Shown in pieces: positions 47,205 through 55,091 of a DNA stretch of 64,000 bases. The notes under the pieces are model-generated. The model was not told where the DNA came from and ran no database searches. It saw only the letters and a list, made by a program, of their open reading frames with translations. The DNA comes from Streptomyces antibioticus (GTDB lineage Bacteria > Actinomycetota > Actinomycetes > Streptomycetales > Streptomycetaceae). A program made the position numbers and the translations under genes. Numbering within the stretch: position 1 is the stretch's first letter; each line of letters opens with the position of its first letter. Where the stretch lies: NCBI RefSeq assembly GCF_001514065.1, contig NZ_KQ948425.1:686519-750518 (forward strand). The letters run 5' to 3'.

Positions 47205-47980
47205 TTCGCCTCCCCTTCCACGACCAGTTCCGCGAGATCCCGTACGACGATGTCGGCACCGCTGTGCAGCAACCGGTCCCCGGAGTCCCCCGTGGCGGCG
47301 CGGTCCACACCGACCACGAGGGCGAATCCGCCGTCGCGGCCCGCCGACACACCGGCCAGGGCGTCCTCCACGACGGCGGCGCGTGCAGCGGGGACACCGA
47401 GGCGTCGTACCGCCTCCAGGAACAGGTCGGGCCGCGGTTTGCCGGGCAGCTGGAGCCGCGCGGCCTCGCCGCCGTCCACGAGGATGTCGAAGAGGTCCGA
47501 CACCCCGGCGTGGTCGAGCAGTTCACCGGCGTGGCGGGACGCGGAGGCCGCCGCGACCGGCACCTCCGCCCGGCGCAGGGCGCGCACCAGGCGGACCGTG
47601 CCCGGGTAGGCGTCGACGCCGTGCGCCCGCAACCGCTCGGTGAACAGGCGCTCCTTGTCGGCGGCGACGGCCCGCACGGTGGCGTCCGAGGTGTCGAGGC
47701 CACGGGAGGCGAGGAAGGCGGCGGCGCCGTCCAGGCGGGACTTTCCGTCCACGTGGCGCAGATAGTCGTCGTGGACGTCGAACGGGCGCCGCTGGGCGGG
47801 ATCGTCGGGCGGGTAGGCGCGCAGGTAGGCGTCGAAGGCCGTCTTCCACGCCGCGGCGTGCACCCGGGCCGAGTCGGTGATCACGCCGTCGGTGTCGAAG
47901 ACGACGGCCCGGATGTCACGCAGGGCGGGCGCGAGTTCCTCGCCGAGGGCCGCCGGGGTGCCGGGGCGGCGCACGGTCAC
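47201..47980 (-). CDS. HAD hydrolase, beta-phosphoglucomutase family
   Basis: This is a 259-residue HAD-IA protein with nucleophile loop FDTDGVITDSARVHAAAWK, cap domain, Ser in AASASRHA, and VVEDALAGVSAGRDGGF. Beta-phosphoglucomutases turn beta-glucose-1-phosphate into glucose-6-phosphate. The GTG start overlaps the preceding Usp stop (GTGA) and its end overlaps the GH65 start (ATGA), so Usp, HAD and GH65 are tightly coupled. Confidence 0.9.
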   Translation of the reverse strand: MTVRRPGTPAALGEELAPALRDIRAVVFDTDGVITDSARVHAAAWKTAFDAYLRAYPPDDPAQRRPFDVHDDYLRHVDGKSRLDGAAAFLASRGLDTSDATVRAVAADKERLFTERLRAHGVDAYPGTVRLVRALRRAEVPVAAASASRHAGELLDHAGVSDLFDILVDGGEAARLQLPGKPRPDLFLEAVRRLGVPAARAAVVEDALAGVSAGRDGGFALVVGVDRAATGDSGDRLLHSGADIVVRDLAELVVEGEAK

Positions 47981-48852
47981 ACCTGCTGCGGGACGATGGC
48001 GACGGGGCAGTCCGCGTGGTGCAGCAGCGCGTGTCCTACGCGGCCCAGCTGGAGACCGAAGTGACCGGTCCTGCGGCGCGCCCCGATGATCACCAGATCC
48101 GCGGCCGCCGAACGGTTCAGCAGCACCTTGCGGGCCGACCCTTCCACGGTGGCCCGGCGCACGGGGACTCCCGGGTGGTCGGCGGCGGCGTCGTGGAGCG
48201 CCGCGTCGAGCACGGCGGATGCCTGTTCGGTGTGCTCGTGGGCCGTGTGTCCGGCCAGCAGCGGGTGGTCGGCCGTCTCGTGCTCGGGGCAGCGCCAGGC
48301 GCGCACGACGTCCAGGGTGCAACCGCGGGCCTCCGCCTCGCGGAAGGCGAAGCGTACGGCCTCGCCGGACGTGGCGGGTTCGCCGGCGCCGAGGAGGATC
48401 CGCTCGTGGGTGCCCTCCCGGCCCGCGCGGTCGCCGCGGACGACGATCACCGGGCAGTGGGCGCGGGCCGCCACGGTCAGCCCGACCGAGCCGAGGAGCA
48501 GGCCCTGGAGCTCGCCGCGGCCACGGGTGCCCGTCACCAGGGCGGAGGCGCCGTAGCCCTCGCGCAGCAGTGCTTCGACGGCCTCGTCGGCGATCACCTC
48601 GGTGGACACCTTGACCTCGGGGTGGCGCCGGCCGGCCCGCTCCGCCGCGCCGGCGACGATGTTGTCGGCCATCACCTGCTCGGACGGCCGGTCCGGGCTC
48701 GTCGACGGCAGGGCGCCCTCGTAGCGCTCCCACAGGGAGGCGTACACCAGGCGCAGCGGCAGACCGTGCCGGGCCGCCTCGTCCACGGCCCAGTCGACCG
48801 CCAGCAGACTCGATTCCGATCCGTCGACGCCCGCGACCAGGGGCAGCTCCAT
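47977..48852 (-). CDS. universal stress protein, two Usp domains
   Basis: This is a 291-residue tandem Usp protein with the ATP loop GTRGRGELQGLLLGS in domain 1 and GRVGHALLHHADCPVAIV at the end. Closest in the window to the Usp at 37360-38235. It is the first gene of an operon with the HAD and GH65 genes, so this stress protein is expressed together with disaccharide breakdown. A perfect 16-bp palindrome lies 104 bp upstream. Confidence 0.92.
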   Translation of the reverse strand: MELPLVAGVDGSESSLLAVDWAVDEAARHGLPLRLVYASLWERYEGALPSTSPDRPSEQVMADNIVAGAAERAGRRHPEVKVSTEVIADEAVEALLREGYGASALVTGTRGRGELQGLLLGSVGLTVAARAHCPVIVVRGDRAGREGTHERILLGAGEPATSGEAVRFAFREAEARGCTLDVVRAWRCPEHETADHPLLAGHTAHEHTEQASAVLDAALHDAAADHPGVPVRRATVEGSARKVLLNRSAAADLVIIGARRRTGHFGLQLGRVGHALLHHADCPVAIVPQQV

Positions 48853-48956
48853 GGCTTCCACCGCCTTGTGTCGGGCCGCACCGTTGCGGCGCGGAGCTTC
48901 CACTCTCACCGTCCCATGCGCGGGGGCACGACAGCAGGGGTGGATCGGCCTGGGCC

Positions 48957-48972
48957 GGGGCCGATCGGCCCC
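48957..48972. promoter_or_regulatory. Perfect DosR/OsdR-like palindrome
   Basis: GGGGCCGATCGGCCCC is an exact 16-bp palindrome, the best box in the window. It lies between the divergent Usp (start 48852) and small zinc-ribbon (start 49012) genes. Confidence 0.8.
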
Positions 48973-49011
48973 TTTGCCGGGCGTCCCTGACTGATTCATA
49001 GACTGACCCGC

Positions 49012-49290
49012 ATGGACGAAACGGAGACCCGGGAGACCGTCTGCAGGGTGTGCGGGTACGACGACGATGACGTCTTCTGGGCGGACGGTTGGCCGACGGC
49101 GGAGATCTGCTCCTGCTGCGGCAACGAGTCCGATGTCGGTGACAACAGCCTCATGGGCCTGCGCACCGACCGCGGTTACTGGGTCGGGCAGGGCGCCCCG
49201 TGGCACAGTCCGAGCGCGGAACGCCGGCACAAGAGCCGGGGCTGGGACCTGTTGAGCCAGCTGGCGAACATCCCCGAGCAGTGGCGTTGA
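49012..49290 (+). CDS. small zinc-ribbon-like protein
   Basis: This 92-residue protein starts with TVCRVCGYDDDDVFW and continues with EICSCCGNESDVGDN. The two CXXC pairs look like a rubredoxin/zinc-ribbon knuckle, and the rest is polar. I do not recognise a named family. It begins 39 bp after the perfect palindrome, so it may belong to the same regulon. A rubredoxin-like iron site cannot be excluded. Confidence 0.7.
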   Translation: MDETETRETVCRVCGYDDDDVFWADGWPTAEICSCCGNESDVGDNSLMGLRTDRGYWVGQGAPWHSPSAERRHKSRGWDLLSQLANIPEQWR

Positions 49291-49331
49291 GCCGGCCGTG
49301 AGGGCCGGGGCGGGTGCGGCGCCCCGGTCGG

Positions 49332-49538
49332 TCAGCAGGAAACAGAGGTGCGGCGGTCCGTGGTGCCGGTACGTGACGGCGTCGGCCGCGGTGCCGTCGG
49401 CGGGCGGTGCGCACGGCGGTTGATCCGGCGCAGCGCCAGCTCGTCGAAGAGCGCGGTGAGCGCGAACGTCAAGCCCATCGCCGCGAACAGCAACAGGGTG
49501 AACCTCGCCCAGAACTCCGGTGTCAGACTCGTGCCCAC
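49332..49538 (-). CDS. small single-helix membrane protein
   Basis: This 68-residue protein is a short N-terminus, one membrane helix (FTLLLFAAMGLTFALTALF) and a basic, Pro/Thr-rich cytoplasmic tail (LALRRINRRAHRP). I choose the GTG at 49538 because it follows GAGG closely and removes an unlikely extension. Similar small membrane proteins occur in Streptomyces stress islands, to my memory. An imperfect GGGGTC-N4-CGTCCC site lies at 49633-49648. Confidence 0.6.
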   Translation of the reverse strand: MGTSLTPEFWARFTLLLFAAMGLTFALTALFDELALRRINRRAHRPPTAPRPTPSRTGTTDRRTSVSC

Positions 49539-49730
49539 TGTCCTCGCCCCCTCCTCGGTCGGCGCTGTTTCCCTCGCACCTCCAGCAAACTCCGGCACGA
49601 CACCGGACACATGAGCCGACCGGCCCGGACCCGGGGTCTGCGCGTCCCTTGCTCCCGGACGATGAAGGGCCACGCGTGCCGTGAACTCCGTCGGCCCTGG
49701 TGACCCTCCGGGCGGTGTGGTGCGTCGTGC

Positions 49731-50417
49731 TCAGGGCTCCGCCACGAGATCCGGATCGAGGACGGGCGGCCTCGGCGGCCCCATGAGCGCGCTGTCCGCG
49801 TCCACCACGCCCTCCACGGCCCGTGTGAGCCGTACGGCGATGGGGACGAGCCCGGTGTCCCAGACGCGGCCGGTCAGGGTGACGACCCCGTCGCGCACGT
49901 CCACCCGCACCGGTTCCAGCGGGTCGGGGAAGAGCGGCTCGACGACCTCTCGGCGCACTTCCTCGGCGATGTCCGCGTCCGTGCGCAGAAAGACCTTGAG
50001 CAGGTCGGTGCGGCTGACGATGCCCGTCAGGACACCGGCGCCGTCGACGACCGGCAGGCGTTTGACCTGGTGCCGCGCCATGATCCGGGCGGCCCGGGCG
50101 AGGCTCGCGTCCGGGTCGATGGTGACGGCGGGTGCCGTCATCAGCTCGCCCGCGGTGCGCGCCTGGGCCCGCGCGAGGGCTTCGGGACGGCGCAGGCGGA
50201 CGTCCTCGTCGGCGTCGTGCGCACGGAACTCCTCCTTGGGCAGCAGATCCGCCTCGGAGACCACGCCCACGACCCGGTGCCCGTCGTCCACCACGGGCAG
50301 CGCGCTGATCTGCCGGCGCCGCATGGCCTTCACGATGTCCTTGAACGTCACGGTGCTCCCGAGGGCGACGACGCTGCGGGTCATCACGTCGCTCACGAGG
50401 CGGGGACTGCTGTACAT
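49731..50417 (-). CDS. CBS-BON domain protein
   Basis: This 228-residue protein has two CBS motifs ([80 protein letters not shown]) and a BON domain (VRVDVRDGVVTLTGRVWDTG). It diverges from a Usp gene across a 274-bp region holding three DosR-like boxes. The start has GGAGG 5 nt upstream. Confidence 0.9.
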   Translation of the reverse strand: MYSSPRLVSDVMTRSVVALGSTVTFKDIVKAMRRRQISALPVVDDGHRVVGVVSEADLLPKEEFRAHDADEDVRLRRPEALARAQARTAGELMTAPAVTIDPDASLARAARIMARHQVKRLPVVDGAGVLTGIVSRTDLLKVFLRTDADIAEEVRREVVEPLFPDPLEPVRVDVRDGVVTLTGRVWDTGLVPIAVRLTRAVEGVVDADSALMGPPRPPVLDPDLVAEP

Positions 50418-50497
50418 GGGGGCCTCCGGCGTGCTCGGCCGTCGTCGCGGGGGCGACGTCTGTCTCCAGACTGGGGCGAGCGACGCGCCGCCGGCTT

Positions 50498-50603
50498 GGG
50501 CCGACCGGCCCTCGTCAAGGGCCCCGACGGGCAATCCCCGCTGCCCGGCCGCTCCGGCGCTGTCCATCGGGGCCGTTCGGCCCCCTGCCGGGCCGGTCAG
50601 CCC
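50498..50603. promoter_or_regulatory. Three DosR/OsdR-like boxes between CBS-BON and Usp genes
   Basis: GGGCCGACCGGCCC (50498-50511), GGGGCCGTTCGGCCCC (50569-50584) and GGGCCGGTCAGCCC (50590-50603). The last two are 21 bp apart. The first is 80 bp from the CBS-BON start, and the last is 88 bp from the Usp start, so each gene has its own nearby site. Confidence 0.75.
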
Positions 50604-50691
50604 CCGCCCGGCAGGGGGCCCGCCCGGCGACGCTGATGACGAAGGGATCCGCGCACCGGCGCGCGGACACTGATGCCGGGAGGTGAGGCCC

Positions 50692-51585
50692 GTGCCTCGC
50701 CCCGTTGTCGTAGGACTGGACGGATCGCGCGAGAGTCTCGCCGCCGCCGACTGGGCGGCCCGGGAAGCACTGCGGCGCGGCCTGCCGCTGCGCCTGGTGC
50801 ACGCGTGGGAAGGCGGAACCTCCACCGGCGAGCCGGCGTTGCCCGAACTGGCCGCGCCCCGCCACTGGTCGCAGCGGATTCTCCGCGCCGGCCTGGACCG
50901 GCTCGGTGAGAGCTACCCGCAGGTGCGGCTGAGCGCCGATCAGGTGCCGAACTCGGCGCCCGAGGCCTTGGTGGCCGTAGGCGCCGAGGCGGAGCTGCTG
51001 GTGCTGGGCAGCCGCGCCTTCAGCGGCTTCGGCGGATTCATGGCCGGTTCGGTGGCGCTCGCGACGGTGGCCCGGGTGACCCGGCCGGTGGTGCTCGTAC
51101 GAGCCCATCAGCGTCTGGAGTCCGAGCATGTGCCGGACGCCGACGGCCGGCCTTCGGTCGGCACGCCGTACCGCGACGTGGTGGTGGGCGTCGACCCCGC
51201 GCACCGCTGTGAGGAGCTGCTCGCGTTCGCCTTCGAGAGCGCGATGATGCGAGCCGCCCCGCTGCGGGCGGTGTACACCTGGCGGCTGCCGTACCTGCCC
51301 CATACAGCCGAGGCCGGGGCCCGCATGGCGGCGGTCGGGGGCGCGGCGTACGCGCTGGGGACGGTCCTGGAACCGTGGCGGGAGAAGTACCCCACCGTGG
51401 AGGTGCACGAGCTGGTGCCGGAGGGCCGTGCTGCGGTGCAGCTGACGTACGCGGCGCAGGGCGCCGGCCTGCTGGCCGTCGGCCGCATGCTCCGGACGGC
51501 CTGTGTCGGTACGCACACCGGACCGGTCGCGCACGCGGTGATGCACCATGTCCCCTGCCCGGTCGCCGTCGTGCCCCACGGGTGA
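50692..51585 (+). CDS. universal stress protein, two Usp domains
   Basis: This is a 297-residue tandem Usp protein. The domain 1 loop reads GSRAFSGFGGFMAGS, so the second glycine of G-2X-G is Ala, which may weaken ATP binding. Domain 2 ends GPVAHAVMHHVPCPVAVV. I choose the GTG at 50692 because GGGAGG lies 8 nt before it; the earlier GTG overlaps that site. Confidence 0.9.
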   Translation: MPRPVVVGLDGSRESLAAADWAAREALRRGLPLRLVHAWEGGTSTGEPALPELAAPRHWSQRILRAGLDRLGESYPQVRLSADQVPNSAPEALVAVGAEAELLVLGSRAFSGFGGFMAGSVALATVARVTRPVVLVRAHQRLESEHVPDADGRPSVGTPYRDVVVGVDPAHRCEELLAFAFESAMMRAAPLRAVYTWRLPYLPHTAEAGARMAAVGGAAYALGTVLEPWREKYPTVEVHELVPEGRAAVQLTYAAQGAGLLAVGRMLRTACVGTHTGPVAHAVMHHVPCPVAVVPHG

Positions 51586-51638
51586 GGCACGACGGCGGCA
51601 GAGAACGTCCTTCGCCACTCCGGCCTGGTCCGCGACTG

Positions 51639-52667
51639 TCAGTCGCGCCGCAGTCGTGCGGCGACGTACTCGGTGAGGTCCAGGAGACGGTTGGTGTACC
51701 CCCATTCGTTGTCGTACCAGCCGAACACCTTGACCAGTTCGCCGTGTGCCTGGGTGAGCGGGGCGTCCAGGACGCAGGAGGCCGGGTCGCCCACGATGTC
51801 GCGGGAGACGATCGGGGCGTCGGAGACCCGCAGCACGCCCTTCAGGGCCCCGTCGGCGGCCTCCTGGAACGCCGCGTTGACCTCGTCCGCGGTCACCGGC
51901 CGCTCCAGCACGACGGTCAGGTCGGTCAGGGAGCCGTCCTCCACCGGCACGCGCACGGCGATGCCGTCCAGGGTGCCCGCCAGCTCCGGCAGCACCAGGC
52001 CGACGGCGCGAGCCGCCCCGGTGCTGGTCGGGATGATGTTGACGGCGGCGCTGCGGCCGCGGCGCGGGTCCTTGTGCGGTCCGTCGAGGACGACCTGGTC
52101 GTTGGTGTAGCCGTGAATGGTGGTCATGAGTCCCTTGTCGATGCCGAAGGACTCGTCCAGCACCTTCACCATGGGCGCCACGCAGTTGGTGGTGCAGGAG
52201 GCGTTGGAGACGACGTGGTCGCGCTCGGGGTCGTACGTCCCCTCGTTGACGCCCATGACGACGGTGGCGTCCACGCCCTTGCCCGGTACGGAGAGCAGCA
52301 CCTTGCGGGCGCCCGACTTCAGGTGCAGCCCGGCGTCCTCGCGGGTGCGGAAGCGTCCGGTGGACTCGATGGCGATGTCGACGCCCAGGTCGCCCCAGGC
52401 CAGCGCGGCCGGGTCCCGCTCGGCGGTCACCGCGATCCGCCGGCCGTCCACCGTGAGGGAGTCCTCGTCGTGTGCGACGGTCCGGCCGATCCGGCCGTAG
52501 GTCGAGTCGTACGCCAGCAGGTGCGCCAGCGCCGCGGGCGAGGTGATGTCGTTGACCGCCACGACCTGCACGGGCGTGCCGGCCGCCCGCTCCGCGCGCT
52601 CCAGCACGAGGCGCAGGTAGTTGCGGCCGATACGGCCGAATCCGTTGATGCCCACGCGCACGCTCAT
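51639..52667 (-). CDS. gap: glyceraldehyde-3-phosphate dehydrogenase
   Basis: This is a 342-residue GAPDH with NAD-binding GINGFGRIGRNYLR, catalytic Cys158 in SNASCTTNC, and DNEWGYTNR near the C-terminus. It catalyses the oxidative phosphorylation step of glycolysis or its reverse. Being in a stress island rather than a glycolytic gene cluster, it is probably an additional isoenzyme for non-growing cells. Its promoter region carries two DosR-like boxes. Confidence 0.95.
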   Translation of the reverse strand: MSVRVGINGFGRIGRNYLRLVLERAERAAGTPVQVVAVNDITSPAALAHLLAYDSTYGRIGRTVAHDEDSLTVDGRRIAVTAERDPAALAWGDLGVDIAIESTGRFRTREDAGLHLKSGARKVLLSVPGKGVDATVVMGVNEGTYDPERDHVVSNASCTTNCVAPMVKVLDESFGIDKGLMTTIHGYTNDQVVLDGPHKDPRRGRSAAVNIIPTSTGAARAVGLVLPELAGTLDGIAVRVPVEDGSLTDLTVVLERPVTADEVNAAFQEAADGALKGVLRVSDAPIVSRDIVGDPASCVLDAPLTQAHGELVKVFGWYDNEWGYTNRLLDLTEYVAARLRRD

Positions 52668-52742
52668 GTCCGTCGTCCTCCCGATCGGTGTCCGGTGGTT
52701 GCGGTGCGCTGCCAGCCTCCGGCCCGGGTGCCCGCCGCGGCA

Positions 52743-52779
52743 GGGGCCGTACGGGGCCGGGGTCCGGGCCACCCGGCCC
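52743..52779. promoter_or_regulatory. DosR/OsdR-like boxes between gap and the hibernation-like gene
   Basis: GGGGCCGTACGGGGCC (52743-52758, right arm weak) and GGGCCACCCGGCCC (52766-52779) lie 75-100 bp from the gap start and 60 bp from the rightward gene. Confidence 0.55.
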
Positions 52780-52838
52780 TGGGAGCGGGTGTGGGCGGGC
52801 GGGAGGGTGGGACCGTCGGCAGAGGATCGGAGTGGGAG

Positions 52839-53216
52839 ATGGGGCACATGGCATTCAGCGGCATCCAGGTGCGGGCGACGGGCGATGTCGACGCCGAGGC
52901 GCTCGGGTACGTCCGGGCGAAGGTCGCGGCGGCCTTCGAGCGGCCCGGGCTCCCGGACGTCAGCGGCGAGGTGCGGATCGCCCACGCGTCTGCGCAGCAC
53001 GTGGCGCAGCCGTGGTCGGCGGCGGCCGAGATCCGGGTGGGCGACGCCCTCGTCGTCGTACACGCGCAGGAGGCGAGCGCGCACGAGCTGGCCGACCGGT
53101 TGCAGGACCGGCTGCGAGGTCGCGCCGACCGCGTGGCCCATCGCGGCGACGAGGCGCGCAAGGCGGCGACGCCGCCGCCGTGGCGCGGGGGGCCGGGCAC
53201 GGAGACCGGCGGCTGA
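52839..53216 (+). CDS. ribosome hibernation factor-like (HPF/S30AE) protein, short
   Basis: This 125-residue protein resembles the HPF/RaiA N-terminal domain: VRATGDVDAEALGYVRAKVA, then AAFERPGLPDV, a beta strand with basic residues and a second helix (ASAHELADRLQDRLRGRADR). It lacks the C-terminal dimerisation domain of long HPF. If the assignment is right, it would silence ribosomes in stress, parallel to the DosR-regulated Rv0079 of M. tuberculosis. Starts at 52839 and 52848 are both possible. It ends 2 bp before a strong terminator. Confidence 0.68.
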   Translation: MGHMAFSGIQVRATGDVDAEALGYVRAKVAAAFERPGLPDVSGEVRIAHASAQHVAQPWSAAAEIRVGDALVVVHAQEASAHELADRLQDRLRGRADRVAHRGDEARKAATPPPWRGGPGTETGG

Positions 53217-53218
53217 GC

Positions 53219-53271
53219 GACGCGTGCGAAGGGGGTGCGGCCGGGGCGGCCGCACCCCCTTCGCACGCGTC
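53219..53271. terminator. Long perfect hairpin terminator, bidirectional
   Basis: A 24-bp perfect stem (53219-53242 with 53248-53271) and a GGGGC loop lie between two convergent genes, 2 bp after one stop and 7 bp from the other. Confidence 0.9.
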
Positions 53272-53278
53272 CGGGCGG

Positions 53279-54112
53279 TCATCCGGTCGCCGGCACCAGC
53301 ACCACCGGGCAGTGCGAGCGGTGCAGCAGCGTGTGGGCCACCGGGCCGAGCTGAGGGCCGAGGCGACCGGCACGGCGGTGGGCGCCGATGACGACGACGG
53401 CCGCGTCGCCCGTGGCCGCCAGCAGGGCGTGCGCCGGTCCGGTGGACACCGTGCGGGCCTCCACGCCGACGCCGGGGTGCTGCTCCTCCAGCCGGGCCAG
53501 GCTGAAACGGGGTACGGCTTCCTCGGCCCGGTCCTCGCGGTCGCGGTGCCGTTGCCCGGGGCTGGTGGCGGGGATCGGCGAGGGCAGCTCGGGCGTGATG
53601 TGCCGGTGAGTGCGGGAGTGCAGGACACGTAGCCCGACCTCGCGTCGCGCCGCCTCCGCGAAGGCGTACGCGGCGGCCTCGGTGTCGGAGTCGTCCGCCA
53701 GGCCCAGCAGGACCTCCTCCTTGCCGTCGCACGGGTGATCGCCGCGTACGACGAGCAGCGGGCCCCGCACCCGTGCGGCCAGCCGCAGGCTCACGGAACC
53801 GGCCATCAGGCCGGTGACCCCGCTGAGACCCCGGGTGCCGACGACGGTGAGGGCCGCGCCCTCGCTTTCCCGCGCGAGCACCCGGACGGGGCTGCCCGCG
53901 ACGGCCCGGGACGTCACCGTCAGGCCCGGGTGGCGTTCACGCACGCGTGCGACGGCCGAGGCGAGGACCGGGCCGGCCTCGTCGCGGTCGGGCACGGCGT
54001 AGACGATCCGCAGCTCGGCAGCGCGCCGCGCGGCCTCGTCCGAGGCCCAGTCAAGGGCCCGTACGGCGACCAGTGAACCGTCCGTTCCCACGACCACTTG
54101 CTGGAGAGTCAT
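53279..54112 (-). CDS. universal stress protein, two Usp domains
   Basis: This is a 277-residue tandem Usp protein with GTRGLSGVTGLMAGS as ATP loop and GPVAHTLLHRSHCPVVLV at the end. A longer linker holds a polar segment (PGQRHRDREDRAEEA). The start ATG has GAGAGG 4 nt upstream. It is convergent with the hibernation-like gene and 120 bp downstream of an FMN-binding gene on the same strand. Confidence 0.9.
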   Translation of the reverse strand: MTLQQVVVGTDGSLVAVRALDWASDEAARRAAELRIVYAVPDRDEAGPVLASAVARVRERHPGLTVTSRAVAGSPVRVLARESEGAALTVVGTRGLSGVTGLMAGSVSLRLAARVRGPLLVVRGDHPCDGKEEVLLGLADDSDTEAAAYAFAEAARREVGLRVLHSRTHRHITPELPSPIPATSPGQRHRDREDRAEEAVPRFSLARLEEQHPGVGVEARTVSTGPAHALLAATGDAAVVVIGAHRRAGRLGPQLGPVAHTLLHRSHCPVVLVPATG

Positions 54113-54214
54113 GTCCTCTCCTCCTCTGCTCTGTGGTCCCGATACTCGTCCGCCCGCACCACGCCGGGCAGAGGCCGGGCGCACCCGGTGAAGCGCCGGA
54201 CGGCCCCTTTCGCA

Positions 54215-54228
54215 GGGCCGTACGGACC
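54215..54228. promoter_or_regulatory. DosR/OsdR-like box before Usp gene
   Basis: GGGCCGTACGGACC lies 102 bp upstream of the Usp start at 54112, just after the stop of the FMN-binding gene. Confidence 0.55.
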
Positions 54229-54232
54229 GGTG

Positions 54233-54673
54233 TCAGTCCGAGAGGTGGATGCCGTAGAGCGTGCGGCCGCCGACGAGTGCGCGGCCGCTGACCAGGTCGG
54301 GCTCGATCCGGACGAAGACCTCCTCGGGCGAGGGCACCCAGGAGCGCGGACCGGTGCGGGTCAGGCGGTCGTGCTCGGCCGGGTCCGTGACGACCGAGGC
54401 GGCGCCGGTGACGACGACGCTCCAGCCGGAGTGCGTGACGGCGTCGACCTGGTCGGCCTCGAAGGCCACGACCGCGCCGTCGATGGCCCGGACCAGCTCC
54501 GACGCGGCCGCGGTGCGCAGCAGCACGGCGCCGTCACCGTCCAGAGTGAAGTTGACCGGCAGGACGGCGGGCAGGGCCTGGCGGGTGTGGACGATCCGGC
54601 CCACGGGCACCTCGGCCAGCAGTCGCAGACATTCCTGCCGTTGGAGTTCGCGGAATCCGTCGTTGGGATACAT
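54233..54673 (-). CDS. pyridoxamine 5'-phosphate oxidase-like FMN/F420 split-barrel protein
   Basis: This is a 146-residue flavin-binding split barrel (LLAEVPVGRIVHTRQALPAV, PVNFTLDGDGAVLLRTAAAS, GWSVVVTGAASVV, WVPSPEEVFVRIEPDLVSGR). Members bind FMN, F420 or heme; the DosR-regulon protein Rv3129 has this fold, to my memory. Substrate is unknown. A GGGCCGTCAGTCCC box lies 83 bp upstream. Confidence 0.82.
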   Translation of the reverse strand: MYPNDGFRELQRQECLRLLAEVPVGRIVHTRQALPAVLPVNFTLDGDGAVLLRTAAASELVRAIDGAVVAFEADQVDAVTHSGWSVVVTGAASVVTDPAEHDRLTRTGPRSWVPSPEEVFVRIEPDLVSGRALVGGRTLYGIHLSD

Positions 54674-55091
54674 GGCCAGACCGTCTTTCGCCGGAAGCGG
54701 CAGGCGCGCGCCGCACGTCGTCCGTCCATGGTGGGCGAACGGGCATCGAGCGCGAAGGGCCGTCAGTCCCGGATGTTCCGGACAACGGCCCTGTCGCTCC
54801 GCCCCCCGGCGCCCGCCGGCGGACGCAGGTCCTGGTGCGACCGGCCCACCCCTCCCGGTCCAATGTCCAGGACAGGAACAGACCTATCGGCGGCCTACCG
54901 TCGAAGCGTCAGGCGCGACCGGCGAAGGGAACACCATGACCGAGCAGAGGACAGCCCGGGCCCTGGCGGCGGGCGGCCAGGTGGTCACCGCCAGGGCGAA
55001 CGACGCCTTCGGGCAGCGCGGCGGCCGCAGCAGCGCGCCCGTCAGGAGCGGCGACCGACTCGGCCTGGCTCCGTGCCCAGCGGGGCGAGTT
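54674..55091. other. Right edge of the stress island, with orphan gene start
   Basis: This 418-bp gap holds the box at 54757-54770. At 54936 there is an ATG with GAAGGGA 5 nt upstream opening MTEQRTARALAAGGQVVTAR, but the frame runs into the antisense of the next gene without a sensible end. It may be the first ~45 codons of a gene cut off by a past rearrangement. Confidence 0.4.
54757..54770. promoter_or_regulatory. DosR/OsdR-like box before FMN-protein gene
   Basis: GGGCCGTCAGTCCC; its right half AGTCCC equals that of the M. tuberculosis DosR box. It lies 83 bp upstream of the start at 54673. Confidence 0.65.

Noticed and set aside
49633-49648. Possible DosR-like box before the small membrane protein
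   Set aside because: Only one arm matches well, so I left it out of the supported boxes.
20646-54770. Possibility that the GGGCC dyads are simple GC-rich chance
   Set aside because: They lie in promoter regions at regular distances, several are perfect, and they are paired at helical spacing; chance alone does not explain this, though a genome-wide count is still needed.
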